The notes below the pieces were generated by a model, which worked only from the letters and a program-made list of their open reading frames with translations, was not told the DNA's origin and did no database searches. DNA of 64,000 nt from contig PKXA01000128.1 of NCBI GenBank assembly GCA_003133325.1, positions 46,769 through 110,768 of the forward strand, in the 5' to 3' direction. The stretch comes from Acidimicrobiaceae bacterium. GTDB taxonomy: Bacteria; Actinomycetota; Acidimicrobiia; Acidimicrobiales; RAAP-2. Positions 44,543-52,913 of this stretch are shown piece after piece (position 1 is the stretch's first letter; each line of letters starts with the position of its first letter). Made by a program: the position numbers and the translations under genes.

Positions 44543-47500
44543 CTAACCCACTTCGCTCTGGATGCCCACCAACGTCTCGTCCGGTCGGATCTCCCAGCCA
44601 TCGCTGGTCTGTCGGAGCAGCACCGAGTGCTTGGTCCCTGGCAGCCCAGCGGACGGTCCAAACCAACCTCGGAGCAAGGTGTGGAGCGCATTGCCTTGCT
44701 CTCCCGGGCGTTCTGCCACATTGATGGCGACCTTCACGAAATTCGCGCTGAGGACCTCTCCATCGGCGCTGAGGTCTGTCCATCCCTCTGGCAGCTCAGG
44801 GTGTTTGCTCCGATCGATCCGAATGATGGGACGCCCTTCGCTGTGACTGACGGTACAGCGGATCGCTCCGCTGTACCCCGACGTTTCTCTTAGCAAGTAG
44901 TCGGCAAGACGCCATTCGACGAGCTCCGCCACGAGACTGTCAAAGACATCACCCAGGGCTTCTGGCACCTGGAAGTTGGGCAGCAGCATGTTCCCATCGA
45001 GGGTGAACATTGCCGAACCAGAGGACCCGTGGGTGAGATGCTCAATCGGCCACTTGCGCCAGAACTGCTCCCACTGCTCTGAACCAACGGTTGTCGGATC
45101 GGGCAGCTCCTTGCTGGTCACATCGTTGACCAGGCGAGGGTCGGCGCAGATCAGGCGGTGGGCTGTGGCCGCGATCTGGCCCACGTCGGCACCGGTACGG
45201 AGGGCTCCATCGTGAAGCAGGGCCCTCAGAGCGACCAACTTGTAGGACTTGGTGACACTCTCCTTCTCAAGAGCGACCAGAGTGAGTCCATGCTCAGCCA
45301 CGACCTTGGCGGCATCCTCGGAGAGGATTCCAAGGTCCACCAGTAGTCCGAACCAGTGGCCGTGCTTGGTCCTGGCACTCCGGGGGTTGAAACCTGATCG
45401 GAGTGCTTGGACCGCTGAAGGTCGGTAGCCGTTAGCCTCGGTGTACTCCCGACAGAAGTCAGCCAAGGCGTCTCGGCTGTCATTGCGAATCATGGCGGCG
45501 AGCAGGTCGATGGCCTCCAGGTCGTAGGCGACCGAGCATCCTTCGGGCAAGTCGAACTCTCCCGCTTTCGCGGCATCGATTACCTGCGACTGGGTTGGGG
45601 TTGCATTGCTGCCCAACGACAGAAGCACCCGGGGCTTGTTCAGGAAGCTGTGATGGTTCCCTATGAAGTCGATGACCTTCAGGTGGTCCTTGCCGAGTGA
45701 TTTCCGGAGGCCGCGCCCCAACTGTTGGAGGAAGATGATCGATGATTCGGTAGGACGGAGCATCATCACGGTCTCCACCTGAGGAATGTCGATGCCCTCG
45801 TTGAAGACGTCGACCGTGAAGATGATGCTGATCAAACCATCCCTTAGCTGCTCTACGGACTTCTGCCGAGGAGCCGAATCGCTTCCACTGTGAACGGCTA
45901 CGGCCAGAACCCCGTGGGAGCTGAAGTAGTCGGCGAGGAATCGAGCATGGGTAATGGAGCAGCAGAATCCAAGCGTGGGGCCACCCCCGTGGTCGTGCCA
46001 CGCATCGATTGCCTGTTGGGCACGATCCTGAGTCTCGATGGCAAGGGCGAGAGCCTCCGAGTCAAACTTCCCGTTGCGCCAAGGAATCGGTTCGAAGTCG
46101 GCGACGTCCTTGTGACCTCGGTACTGGAACGGAACGAGTTGGTTTCTCCGGATGCCCTCGACCAAGTTGCAGTCGAACACGATGTTGTCACCGCAAAGGG
46201 CCAGGAGATCGGCTCCATCCATCCGGTCCGGCGTGGCCGTGAGACCCAGGAGGAACTCAGCCGAGAAGTGATCGATCACCTTGCGGTAGGAGGACGCCGA
46301 CGCATGGTGGAACTCGTCGATGACGAGGTAGTCGAATTCGTCGGGATCGAACTCGTGGAGTCGGCTCCTGAGCGTCTGGACCGAGGCGAAGACGACGTCG
46401 GCGTCGGCCTGCTTCTCTTTGCCGTGGAAGAGGCCGAGCTCGGCGTCGGTACGGACCTGGCGGAACACATCTCGGCTCTGCGTGAGAATCTCCTCGCGAT
46501 GGGCGACGAAGAGCGTCCGTTTGTAGGCTGGTCGGCTGGAGTCGAAGGCTGCCAGCCAGGTCTTTCCGAGTCCTGTCGCCATGACCACCAGGCCCGCTTG
46601 GTGCCCAGCCAGGCGAGTCGCTTCGAGGGCGTTCAGCGCTTCTTGCTGAATGTCGGTGGGAGCCACGGGCTGGAGAGGCGGCTCGATTTCGACGCCGATT
46701 GGGACAGGCTCGACTCCTTGTGTCGGCACCTTCCGAAGCTTGCGGTACTCCCGAAGGAACTCGTGCGTCACCACAATCGCTCGCTGGTCTTCCCATAGAG
46801 CGTTGAACCTGAGGATGAGTTGGCCAACACCTCTGACTTCGAGATTCCACTCGACCCCACCATCGATCCCCGACTTCGAGAGGTTCGAGCTGCCGACGAA
46901 GCCCTTTGCCGACGAGCCGGTGGACGAACTGAAGATGTAGGCCTTTGGGTGAAAGCTGGCATTTGCTTCGTGCCAGACCCTGACCAACAAGGCGTCGGAC
47001 GAAGGTAGGCGGTTCTCTTGGAGGTCAAGGAGCTGAGCCAGGGCATCGGGATCGGTGATCTCGAGATAGTCGGTGGTAAGAATCCGCACCTTGGCACCTC
47101 GATCGACGGCGTCATTCAAGTGGGAGAGGACGAGTTCGAGCCCAGACCGCATGATGAAACTGATGACCAGGTCGATTCGGTCCAGTTCGGGAGAGTTCAG
47201 GCAGCGAACGAGCTCGGTCTTTAGCCGACCCTCATCGAGGCTCGAATCCAAGAGGTGAATCCCGCCACCGGAGACTCCTGGCTGCGCTGGGGCCACTAGA
47301 TAGTTTCCGCGGCCCGGAATGACGTGCCGCACACCACCGCGAGGATCGGGAACGTCGCCCGAGTAGCGAGGAATGACGTGAATGTGAAGGTGGTCGATCG
47401 TCTGTCCTGCCGCTTGGCCTGCGTTGAAGCCAACGTTGTATCCATCGGGCTGGTGGCGTTCGTCAAGAATGTCCTTGACGTCGCTCACCAGCGCCAGGAG

Positions 47501-47677
47501 GTCGGCTTGTTCGGACGGTTCGGTCTCCCACCACGTTGCGATCTGCCGGAAGGGCACGATCAGTGTGTGGCCGACCGAGACTGGGAAACCGTCAGGAATG
47601 GCAAAGCCCGAGCGGTTATCCAGGATCCAATCGCTTTCGGGAACCGCCCCAAAGGGCGAGCTGCCGGTGGGTGTCAT
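44543..47677 (-). CDS. HIT / PLD-nuclease / SF2 helicase fusion
   Basis: 1044 residues. Residues 1-110 form a HIT domain with the full nucleotide-binding triad (DHLHIHVIP, His 96/98/100). Residues 145-300 are a PLD-type nuclease (FHPKAYIF, His 243 and Lys 245; FVGSSNLS). Residues 340-700 are an SF2 helicase: ATGLGKT at 367-373, IDEFHHA at 453-459, TATPDRMDG and QLGRGLRK. The last 340 residues are unrecognised. HIT enzymes hydrolyse nucleotide-phosphoramidates, AMP or dinucleotide linkages; fused here, it could act on a nucleotide signal or adenylylated ends. Start is the first Met that keeps the whole HIT fold. Confidence 0.88.
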   Translation of the reverse strand: MTPTGSSPFGAVPESDWILDNRSGFAIPDGFPVSVGHTLIVPFRQIATWWETEPSEQADLLALVSDVKDILDERHQPDGYNVGFNAGQAAGQTIDHLHIHVIPRYSGDVPDPRGGVRHVIPGRGNYLVAPAQPGVSGGGIHLLDSSLDEGRLKTELVRCLNSPELDRIDLVISFIMRSGLELVLSHLNDAVDRGAKVRILTTDYLEITDPDALAQLLDLQENRLPSSDALLVRVWHEANASFHPKAYIFSSSTGSSAKGFVGSSNLSKSGIDGGVEWNLEVRGVGQLILRFNALWEDQRAIVVTHEFLREYRKLRKVPTQGVEPVPIGVEIEPPLQPVAPTDIQQEALNALEATRLAGHQAGLVVMATGLGKTWLAAFDSSRPAYKRTLFVAHREEILTQSRDVFRQVRTDAELGLFHGKEKQADADVVFASVQTLRSRLHEFDPDEFDYLVIDEFHHASASSYRKVIDHFSAEFLLGLTATPDRMDGADLLALCGDNIVFDCNLVEGIRRNQLVPFQYRGHKDVADFEPIPWRNGKFDSEALALAIETQDRAQQAIDAWHDHGGGPTLGFCCSITHARFLADYFSSHGVLAVAVHSGSDSAPRQKSVEQLRDGLISIIFTVDVFNEGIDIPQVETVMMLRPTESSIIFLQQLGRGLRKSLGKDHLKVIDFIGNHHSFLNKPRVLLSLGSNATPTQSQVIDAAKAGEFDLPEGCSVAYDLEAIDLLAAMIRNDSRDALADFCREYTEANGYRPSAVQALRSGFNPRSARTKHGHWFGLLVDLGILSEDAAKVVAEHGLTLVALEKESVTKSYKLVALRALLHDGALRTGADVGQIAATAHRLICADPRLVNDVTSKELPDPTTVGSEQWEQFWRKWPIEHLTHGSSGSAMFTLDGNMLLPNFQVPEALGDVFDSLVAELVEWRLADYLLRETSGYSGAIRCTVSHSEGRPIIRIDRSKHPELPEGWTDLSADGEVLSANFVKVAINVAERPGEQGNALHTLLRGWFGPSAGLPGTKHSVLLRQTSDGWEIRPDETLVGIQSEVG

Positions 47678-47924
47678 ATGAACCGGTCTGCCTTCAGGCT
47701 CATTGGGGTGAAGCTAGTCGGTCCGGATAGCCCAGTGCCCAAGTGATGAGCGGCTAGTACTGACCTCACCCAGTGGCTCAACACCAGGCGGCCTTCGGCT
47801 GCGCCAGCGTCCGGAATGGTGTCGATCCGCCTCCGTAGACATGAGAGTCACAGCCACAGGTCATACTGCGTTGTCTGCGACAACGAGATGTGTCGTCGCA
47901 GATGGGTCACTTTTGTCGGTGACG

Positions 47925-47975
47925 ATGAGAGCGGGCGACGGGAATCGAACCCGCGTTCTCAGCTTGGGAAGCTGA
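47925..47975. repeat. attL: 51-bp direct repeat (tRNA-Gly 3' part)
   Basis: Begins ATGAGAGCGGGCGACGGG and ends TTGGGAAGCTGA; identical over 51 bp to 57919-57969. It contains the 3' 46 nt of the tRNA-Gly (T arm and anticodon arm) but not its 5' half, as expected for the distal attachment site left by integration. Confidence 0.92.
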
Positions 47976-48056
47976 AAGGGCCGGTTTGGGGCGAACTGAT
48001 GCGAACGCTTACGGTGAGAAACCCCTGCTAAATCGGGGTGTGCGAACTAACCCGAA

Positions 48057-48671
48057 CTAACCCGAACGGCTGCGCCCGCGCGATGGACGCGCGATGGAGG
48101 TGCCGGATCGTGCAACAGGACGGCTCGCCGAGAGGTACACGACCCCTTCGCCGAGGTGCTTTCGAGCCATGCCGATCAGGTGAGTCCGGTGGGACTGGTG
48201 GACTGCTCGACAGCCGGTGCAGCGAAACTCATCGACGGTATCGCGCACGTCGAGTGACGCCAGCTCCCGCCGTTCGAGGACCCTGCGGCCGTCCAGTGCG
48301 TAATGCGTGATGTAGAGCTGCCGCGTGTGTGGGTCCATGGTGACCTGACGCGTCCCTCGCATGTCGGCCGGAGCGCGCCGACTCTCAGGGAGTCGCCACG
48401 CGCGCTCGACTGCAACATGGCCGGACTCCCACCAGATGACCCCGCCCAATTCAACACCGCAACCACACCGGATGGCGACGCGTGAGGATGGCCCTGGACC
48501 CTCGATAGCGAATATCGCCGTCCTCACCTGCTTTCCGCCCGTCCACGCAGGGAACTGAGTCAAGCGGAAGCGCTCAGGTCCATCGCCGGTGTATTGGACC
48601 GTGGCAGCGTCGGGCAGCGCAGCCTCGACATCCACCGGTACCGTCAATGTGACACCGCTGGTGGTGCTCAT
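48057..48671 (-). CDS. element-borne hypothetical protein with two Cys pairs
   Basis: About 204 residues from ATG 48671 (MSTTSGVTLTVPVDVEAALPD). It has RCGCGVELGG and RCTGCRAVHQSH, which could form zinc knuckles; no family is recognised. It is divergent from the AlpA-like gene, and two 10-bp direct repeats lie upstream. An alternative start is ATG 48710. It is the only gene between the left att site and the plus-strand replication arm. Its C-terminal codons overlap the 23-bp repeat shared with the right end. Confidence 0.55.
   Translation of the reverse strand: MSTTSGVTLTVPVDVEAALPDAATVQYTGDGPERFRLTQFPAWTGGKQVRTAIFAIEGPGPSSRVAIRCGCGVELGGVIWWESGHVAVERAWRLPESRRAPADMRGTRQVTMDPHTRQLYITHYALDGRRVLERRELASLDVRDTVDEFRCTGCRAVHQSHRTHLIGMARKHLGEGVVYLSASRPVARSGTSIARPSRGRSRSG
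48073..48095. repeat. 23-bp repeat shared by both ends of the element (left copy)
   Basis: CGCCCGCGCGATGGACGCGCGAT, identical to 57826-57848. Inside it CGCGCG-ATGGA-CGCGCG is an inverted repeat. Copies close to both att sites suggest arm-type integrase or excisionase binding sites. CGAACTAACC direct repeats lie just before it (48043-48066). Confidence 0.6.
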
Positions 48672-48697
48672 GGTCACCGTCCCGGCGGAATGACGCG

Positions 48698-48727
48698 ATT
48701 GTAGTTCCATCTGTGTTATTGTAGTTC
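48698..48727. promoter_or_regulatory. direct repeats in divergent control region of the element
   Basis: ATTGTAGTTC occurs at 48698-48707 and 48718-48727, exactly 20 bp apart (two helical turns), between the divergent gene at 48671 and the AlpA-like gene at 48814. A protein bound to one face of the DNA is the natural reading. Confidence 0.5.
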
Positions 48728-48813
48728 AGGACAGACCGAATAGGGCACGACTCCCTGACCGAACCTCCGCCTACCGACTAGCTTCGGATGGCCTGAGGCT
48801 CCGAGGTAGAGAT

Positions 48814-49059
48814 ATGCCCGAAGCCGCAAAACTTCCCCCGTTGGTCCGTCGTTCCGACGGCACCGACCTGACCCCACTGGCCCACAGCGTTGAGAACGCT
48901 GCGAGTCGAATCGGCATCGGTCGCACGAAGACCTGGGAGCTGATCAAAAGAGGCGAACTTCGCACCATCCAAATTGACGGACGCCGGCTCGTACCCGAGG
49001 TGTCGTGTGTCGAATTCGTGGCACGGAAGCTGGCCGACGCCGAACTGGTGGCGTCGTGA
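48814..49059 (+). CDS. AlpA/excisionase-like helix-turn-helix protein
   Basis: 81 residues. SVENAASRIGIGRTKTWELIKRGELRTIQIDGRRLVPEV (cited by its ends) is the MerR/AlpA-type winged HTH pattern with a beta-hairpin wing. Such proteins act as excisionases or as activators of phage/satellite genes. It is the first gene of the plus-strand arm and is followed by a GTGA-coupled gene. Confidence 0.8.
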   Translation: MPEAAKLPPLVRRSDGTDLTPLAHSVENAASRIGIGRTKTWELIKRGELRTIQIDGRRLVPEVSCVEFVARKLADAELVAS

Positions 49060-49349
49060 CGCGAGAAAGCGGCCCGAAGGCCGCTCCTCAGATCATCACC
49101 GCTAAATGTGACCATCACCAGCCTACCCCGCCGGTGCGACTGTCGCTGTCATTGCGCCGCTTGCTGATCGAGCACTTCGATGCCGCGGTCCTGTACGAGC
49201 TGGCCTGGCTGAAGCAACACGATTCCCCAGGAATGATCGCCCGGGCACGGCTGTCCGATGCGTCCGTCGACCAACTGGCCGACATGCTGACCGCTGGCCG
49301 CAAGCCCACCCTCGGATGGTGGACGCGCAATACGACGGTGGCAGCATGA
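49056..49349 (+). CDS. small element protein, unknown
   Basis: 97 residues from GTG 49056 (VTRESGPKAAPQ), overlapping the previous stop. LSLSLRRLLIEHFDAAVLYELAWL is helical; no family recognised. Translational coupling on both sides (its stop overlaps the ATPase start) supports it. Confidence 0.6.
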   Translation: MTRESGPKAAPQIITAKCDHHQPTPPVRLSLSLRRLLIEHFDAAVLYELAWLKQHDSPGMIARARLSDASVDQLADMLTAGRKPTLGWWTRNTTVAA

Positions 49350-50557
49350 GCCCGGAACCGAGAGACGGCTTTGACGAGAACGAACTAGCGCCCTGGGATC
49401 ACCCGGGCCCGCGCATGATGTCCACTCGGGCCGACGAGATTGTGAAGCAGACGCCGGCTCTGGCGGCCGCCGTAGACACCGATCCGGGATGGGTGCCGGA
49501 CGAGGAGCGGTTCGTCGTTACCGTCACCGAATGGGAGCCGGTGGACCTGGCACCGGTCCTCCGGGGGGAGTGCGTCACTCCCAAGCCGACGGTGCTCGAG
49601 CGGATCGACGGCATCCGGCTCCTCTACCCCGGCCGTTTGAACCTGTTCATGGGCGAGACAGAATCCGGCAAGACCTGGGCGGCCGATGTTGCGACTGCCC
49701 AGGAACTAGCGGCCGGTCACCACGTCATCTACCTCGACTTCGAGGACGGCCCAGAATCGGTGGTCGAGAGACTGCGTGCCCTCGGCGCCGCGGTCGAGCA
49801 GATCGCCACCCGACTGACCTACGTCAACCCCGCCGGCCACTTCGACGAGCTGGCCAAAGAGGCCATAGAGGTAGCCATTGCTCACAAAGGGCCGCCGACC
49901 CTGGCCATCATCGACGGTGTTACTGAGGCCATGGGTGAGCTCGGGCTAGACCCGATCAAAGGACCGGACGTGGCCGCCTACTACGCATCCAGCCCCCGGT
50001 GGCTGGCTCGCACTGGTGCGGCCGTCCTGCTCATCGACCACGTGACCAAGAGCCGCGAGAACCGGGGCCGGTGGGCTATCGGATCCGAGCGCAAGCTGTC
50101 CGGTCTAGACGGCGCGGCCTACGGGTTCGAGATGGTCCGCCCGTTTGGCCGGGGCAAGACCGGCTCAGTCAAGGTGACCGTCGCCAAGGACCGCTGCGGG
50201 CACATCCGCCAACACGAGGGGATCGGAGGCGCCATCGTCATGATGGGGCTGAAGTCCTGGCCCGATGGTGGCGTCACCGTGTCGCTGGAAGTCCCCGAGG
50301 CGTCCGAGTCCGGCTCATTCCGGCCCACCTACCTCATGGAGAAGATGTCCAGCGCCATCGCCGACAACCCGGGCCTGACCTCCCGGGCGCTCCGCTCCGC
50401 CGTCAGGGGCAAGAACGACGCCAAAGACCTCGCCCTCGAGCTACTGGTGAACGAGGGGTACGTCGACGTCGAGTACGGGCCGAACCGGGCGAAGCAACAC
50501 ACCTCGAAGATGCCGTTTCAGGTCGTGGCGGGAGGTGCGAACGATGTTGATTTCTAG
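49346..50557 (+). CDS. RepA-like AAA ATPase (hexameric helicase type)
   Basis: 403 residues from ATG 49346 (ATGA overlap). Walker A is FMGETESGKTWAA; the B strand is HVIYLDFED and later LAIIDGVTEAMG; VLLIDHVTKSRENRGRW follows, a RecA-fold pattern like RepA/DnaB-type and AAA_25 ATPases. The C-terminal 100 residues look like a winged helix (ADNPGLTSRALRSAV). It probably unwinds or loads at the element's origin. The iteron-like region lies immediately downstream. Confidence 0.82.
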   Translation: MSPEPRDGFDENELAPWDHPGPRMMSTRADEIVKQTPALAAAVDTDPGWVPDEERFVVTVTEWEPVDLAPVLRGECVTPKPTVLERIDGIRLLYPGRLNLFMGETESGKTWAADVATAQELAAGHHVIYLDFEDGPESVVERLRALGAAVEQIATRLTYVNPAGHFDELAKEAIEVAIAHKGPPTLAIIDGVTEAMGELGLDPIKGPDVAAYYASSPRWLARTGAAVLLIDHVTKSRENRGRWAIGSERKLSGLDGAAYGFEMVRPFGRGKTGSVKVTVAKDRCGHIRQHEGIGGAIVMMGLKSWPDGGVTVSLEVPEASESGSFRPTYLMEKMSSAIADNPGLTSRALRSAVRGKNDAKDLALELLVNEGYVDVEYGPNRAKQHTSKMPFQVVAGGANDVDF

Positions 50558-50568
50558 CCGGCGTGTCG

Positions 50569-50736
50569 GTGTGCCCCAAGTGTGCCCCAAGTGTGCCCCG
50601 GCACACAGCCTCTACCTCTCAGATCGTGTGTGCCCGTGTGCCCCTCCCCCTAAGGGGGGGCACACAGGGCACACCGACAGAGGCCACCTCGCGAATCACT
50701 CAAAAAGACCCGTGTGTGCCCCGATTCCGGGGGCAC
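50569..50736. repeat. iteron-like GTGTGCCCC repeats and large palindrome, putative origin
   Basis: GTGTGCCCCAA occurs three times at 11-bp steps (50569, 50580, 50591). Then 50627-50674 is a long imperfect palindrome: GTGTGCCC, GTGTGCCCC...GGGGCACAC, GGGCACAC around a C-run/G-run centre. A further GTGTGCCCCG / GGGGCACAG pair sits at 50714-50737. Repeats next to a RepA-like ATPase are typical of a replication origin; a packaging or regulatory site is the alternative. Confidence 0.65.
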
Positions 50737-50740
50737 AGTC

Positions 50741-50923
50741 ATGAGCGCCCTCGATGACCTGTTCGAGCAGACCGAAGACGAACCGGTACCCGGTGGCTGT
50801 GACAAGTGCAATGCCTACCAAACGATGACGCCTGATCCCGTCCACGAAGGCATCTTCCACCTCGAGGTCCACCACGACGACTGGTGTCCGTTCTTGCGGG
50901 CCAAGCAAGCGGGGAACAACTGA
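50741..50923 (+). CDS. small element protein with Cys/His motif
   Basis: 60 residues (MSALDDLFEQTEDEPVPGG). CDKCNAYQ and LEVHHDDWCPF give a CxxC and an HHxxxC that may bind zinc. The stop overlaps the next start (TGATG). No family recognised. Confidence 0.55.
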   Translation: MSALDDLFEQTEDEPVPGGCDKCNAYQTMTPDPVHEGIFHLEVHHDDWCPFLRAKQAGNN

Positions 50924-51285
50924 TGACCCCGGCGCAGAAGTGGACCGCGGCCGACGTGATGTACAACGAGCCCGGCGGATCGTTCCGGTCATGGCTCGTT
51001 GTGCAGACCGACCGCCAGGATCGTGTCGGGGACCTGGCACGGGATGTACGTGCGGACAAGTGCCTCGGCCAGAAGAGGACGCCCGGGGCGATCCTCCGTC
51101 ACATGCAGGCGGCTCACTATCCGTGTGACGGCGCTATCGAGTCGTTCAAAGCCGCACTTGACGAATGGAAGCGGTCAACCGCCACCCCGGTTGACGCGTC
51201 AACATCGCTGGCAAAGCCGACGCCGACGCTGGACGGTTTGCTCGGCCCGACGCCCGCACGCAGTTACCAGGATGAGCCCTTCTGA
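50923..51285 (+). CDS. YozE/SAM-like domain protein
   Basis: 120 residues. SFRSWLVVQTDRQDRVGDLARDVRADKC (cited by ends) resembles the YozE-type SAM-like helical domain often met in phage small proteins, with a second half AILRHMQAAHYPCDGAIESF. Starts with a TGATG overlap. Function unknown; probably a nucleic-acid-handling accessory. Confidence 0.6.
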   Translation: MTPAQKWTAADVMYNEPGGSFRSWLVVQTDRQDRVGDLARDVRADKCLGQKRTPGAILRHMQAAHYPCDGAIESFKAALDEWKRSTATPVDASTSLAKPTPTLDGLLGPTPARSYQDEPF

Positions 51286-51623
51286 TGTCCAACCCGAGCA
51301 AGCGAAAAGGCACGACGTGGGAATCAGCCGTAGTCGATTACCTGCGCTCCCACGGCCAGCCCCATGCGGAACGTCGAGCCCTCACTGGCTCGGCCGACAA
51401 GGGCGACGTGTCCGATATCCCCGGAGTGATGATCGAGTGCAAGAACGAGAAGACGGTCACACTCGGTGCCTATGCCGATGAGGTGAAAGTCGAGACAGCC
51501 AACGCCGGCGCATCGATCGGTGTGGCCGTCGTCAAACGTCGCAACCGCGGGCCCGGCGATGCCTACGTCGTGATGACCTTGGAACAGTTCGCCGCCATGA
51601 TCGCCGATGAGGTGGCGAAGTGA
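51285..51623 (+). CDS. PD-(D/E)XK-like nuclease (Holliday-junction-resolvase type)
   Basis: 112 residues. The core GSADKGDVSDIPGVMIECKNEK holds Asp and the ExK pair of the restriction-endonuclease fold; ASIGVAVVKRRNRG continues the core sheet. Actinophages carry such genes as resolvases or structure-specific nucleases that trim replicated DNA for packaging. TGATG overlap upstream, GTGA overlap downstream. Confidence 0.78.
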   Translation: MSNPSKRKGTTWESAVVDYLRSHGQPHAERRALTGSADKGDVSDIPGVMIECKNEKTVTLGAYADEVKVETANAGASIGVAVVKRRNRGPGDAYVVMTLEQFAAMIADEVAK

Positions 51624-51880
51624 CCCAGTGGCGATGCCCCGGCTGCGACCTCGAGCTGGAGGCCGTTGCCGTCGCATGCGGACACGAATGCCCGGGTCGC
51701 CGTGGCACGTGGGTCGACCTCACGGCAACCGATGTAACCGCAACACCCTCAATCGCCCCGAGGCCACGGACCTTACCGAGTGCCAATCTGCGTCAGCCGT
51801 CCGTGCTGCCGTCAAACGGTGCCGCGGGCGCCGAAGGTTGGACGGCCCGGGGCAACCTCGCAATGAAAGGAACACCATGA
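51620..51880 (+). CDS. small element protein with zinc-ribbon-like start
   Basis: 86 residues from GTG 51620. QWRCPGCDLELEAVAVACGHECPG has CxxC and a later C..C that could bind zinc; the rest is low-complexity. Coupled on both sides. Function unknown. Confidence 0.5.
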   Translation: MTQWRCPGCDLELEAVAVACGHECPGRRGTWVDLTATDVTATPSIAPRPRTLPSANLRQPSVLPSNGAAGAEGWTARGNLAMKGTP

Positions 51881-52074
51881 CCACCGAGCAACCCACCGAG
51901 GAAGAACAGGCACTGATCGACGCCAAGTTCATGAATGCCGAGCTGCGACGTGCAGCCGGGATCGGACCGTCAGTCCCGCCGCTGCCCAACCAGCGCGACG
52001 CGGGGATGAACCTGGCAATCCGCCGTGTCGCTGGCCGAGTCGCAACACCCGATACCAACAAGGAGCAACCATGA
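51877..52074 (+). CDS. small element protein, unknown
   Basis: 65 residues from ATG 51877 (MTTEQPTEEEQALIDAKFMN). Acidic start, LAIRRVAGRVATPD end. Both ends overlap neighbours by ATGA. No family recognised. Confidence 0.55.
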   Translation: MTTEQPTEEEQALIDAKFMNAELRRAAGIGPSVPPLPNQRDAGMNLAIRRVAGRVATPDTNKEQP

Positions 52075-52913
52075 CCAGGAACCAACTGTTGAACACACTG
52101 GGACCGCTGTTCGAAGCGGCCGACCAGGGCCTCATTGAACTACCCACGGCGACCGTGAAGGCTCGCCAGGCGTCGGCACATCTCGCCGGCCAACTGGCCA
52201 CGATCGTCGTTCCGGCTGAAGCCAGGGACCAGCTCTTCCGGGCGGTCATGGACTCCGCTGTCGCCGGCCAACCACTACCGACCGGAGACGTGGTGGTCGA
52301 GGCCGAGAACGCAATCCGAGCCGCTGACTCGCTGCGGGTGGCCGCCCGCGATGCACTCGAAACCCTCGACAACCAGCTCGCCGCCACCATCACGCCGAAC
52401 GCCAGGTCGTTCATTGTCGACGTGCTGCGCCCAGTCCACACCTCGATAGTGGCCGACCTCAGGACCTGCCTCAAGATCGTCGGCCCGGAGTTGGATAAGA
52501 CGAAGCTGTTGAACGCCACCGAGAAGGTGCGCTCTGCTCGCACCCGCCTTGACGCTGTGGTCGCCCAGTACGGACTCATCAGACGTTGTTGGGTGCCTCT
52601 CGCTGTGCACGACCCGAGCACCCTCGACAGCAGCCACAAGTTCGTCGAGTTCAGCAACGGCGAGAAGGCGCCGTGGCGCAACATCACGTCAACCAACGCG
52701 ACCACGCCGTGGCCGTCAGACGCGGTCGGTCGTATCGCCTGGTTCATCGCCAACGACTTCGAACCGTGGCTGCCGACTGGCGATGACCGTGACGAGCAGA
52801 TGGTCCGTGCCTATCCCGACTCGCCGATCGTCAAGGGACATCACGAGAACCAGCACCTCGATAAGGCCAAGGGAACCGTTCTGCAACGCGACCTGGACGC
52901 CGCATCACGGTGA
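52071..52913 (+). CDS. element protein of 280 residues, unknown
   Basis: Starts at ATG 52071 overlapping the prior stop. The first 160 residues are long helices (TVKARQASAHLAGQLATIVV; ENAIRAADSLRVAARDALET) that could form a coiled bundle; the rest has EFSNGEKAPWRNITSTNA and WFIANDFEPWLPTGDDRDEQ. Not recognised. It is the largest unknown of the plus-strand arm, placed between the nuclease and the terminase small subunit. Confidence 0.6.
   Translation: MTRNQLLNTLGPLFEAADQGLIELPTATVKARQASAHLAGQLATIVVPAEARDQLFRAVMDSAVAGQPLPTGDVVVEAENAIRAADSLRVAARDALETLDNQLAATITPNARSFIVDVLRPVHTSIVADLRTCLKIVGPELDKTKLLNATEKVRSARTRLDAVVAQYGLIRRCWVPLAVHDPSTLDSSHKFVEFSNGEKAPWRNITSTNATTPWPSDAVGRIAWFIANDFEPWLPTGDDRDEQMVRAYPDSPIVKGHHENQHLDKAKGTVLQRDLDAASR

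Noticed and set aside
39741..47677. Assignment of the helicase block to a named defence system (DISARM, BREX, Dpd)
   Set aside because: Those systems need methyltransferase, DrmA/B, PglZ or DpdA-type partners, none of which is here; only PLD and helicase domains are shared in part.
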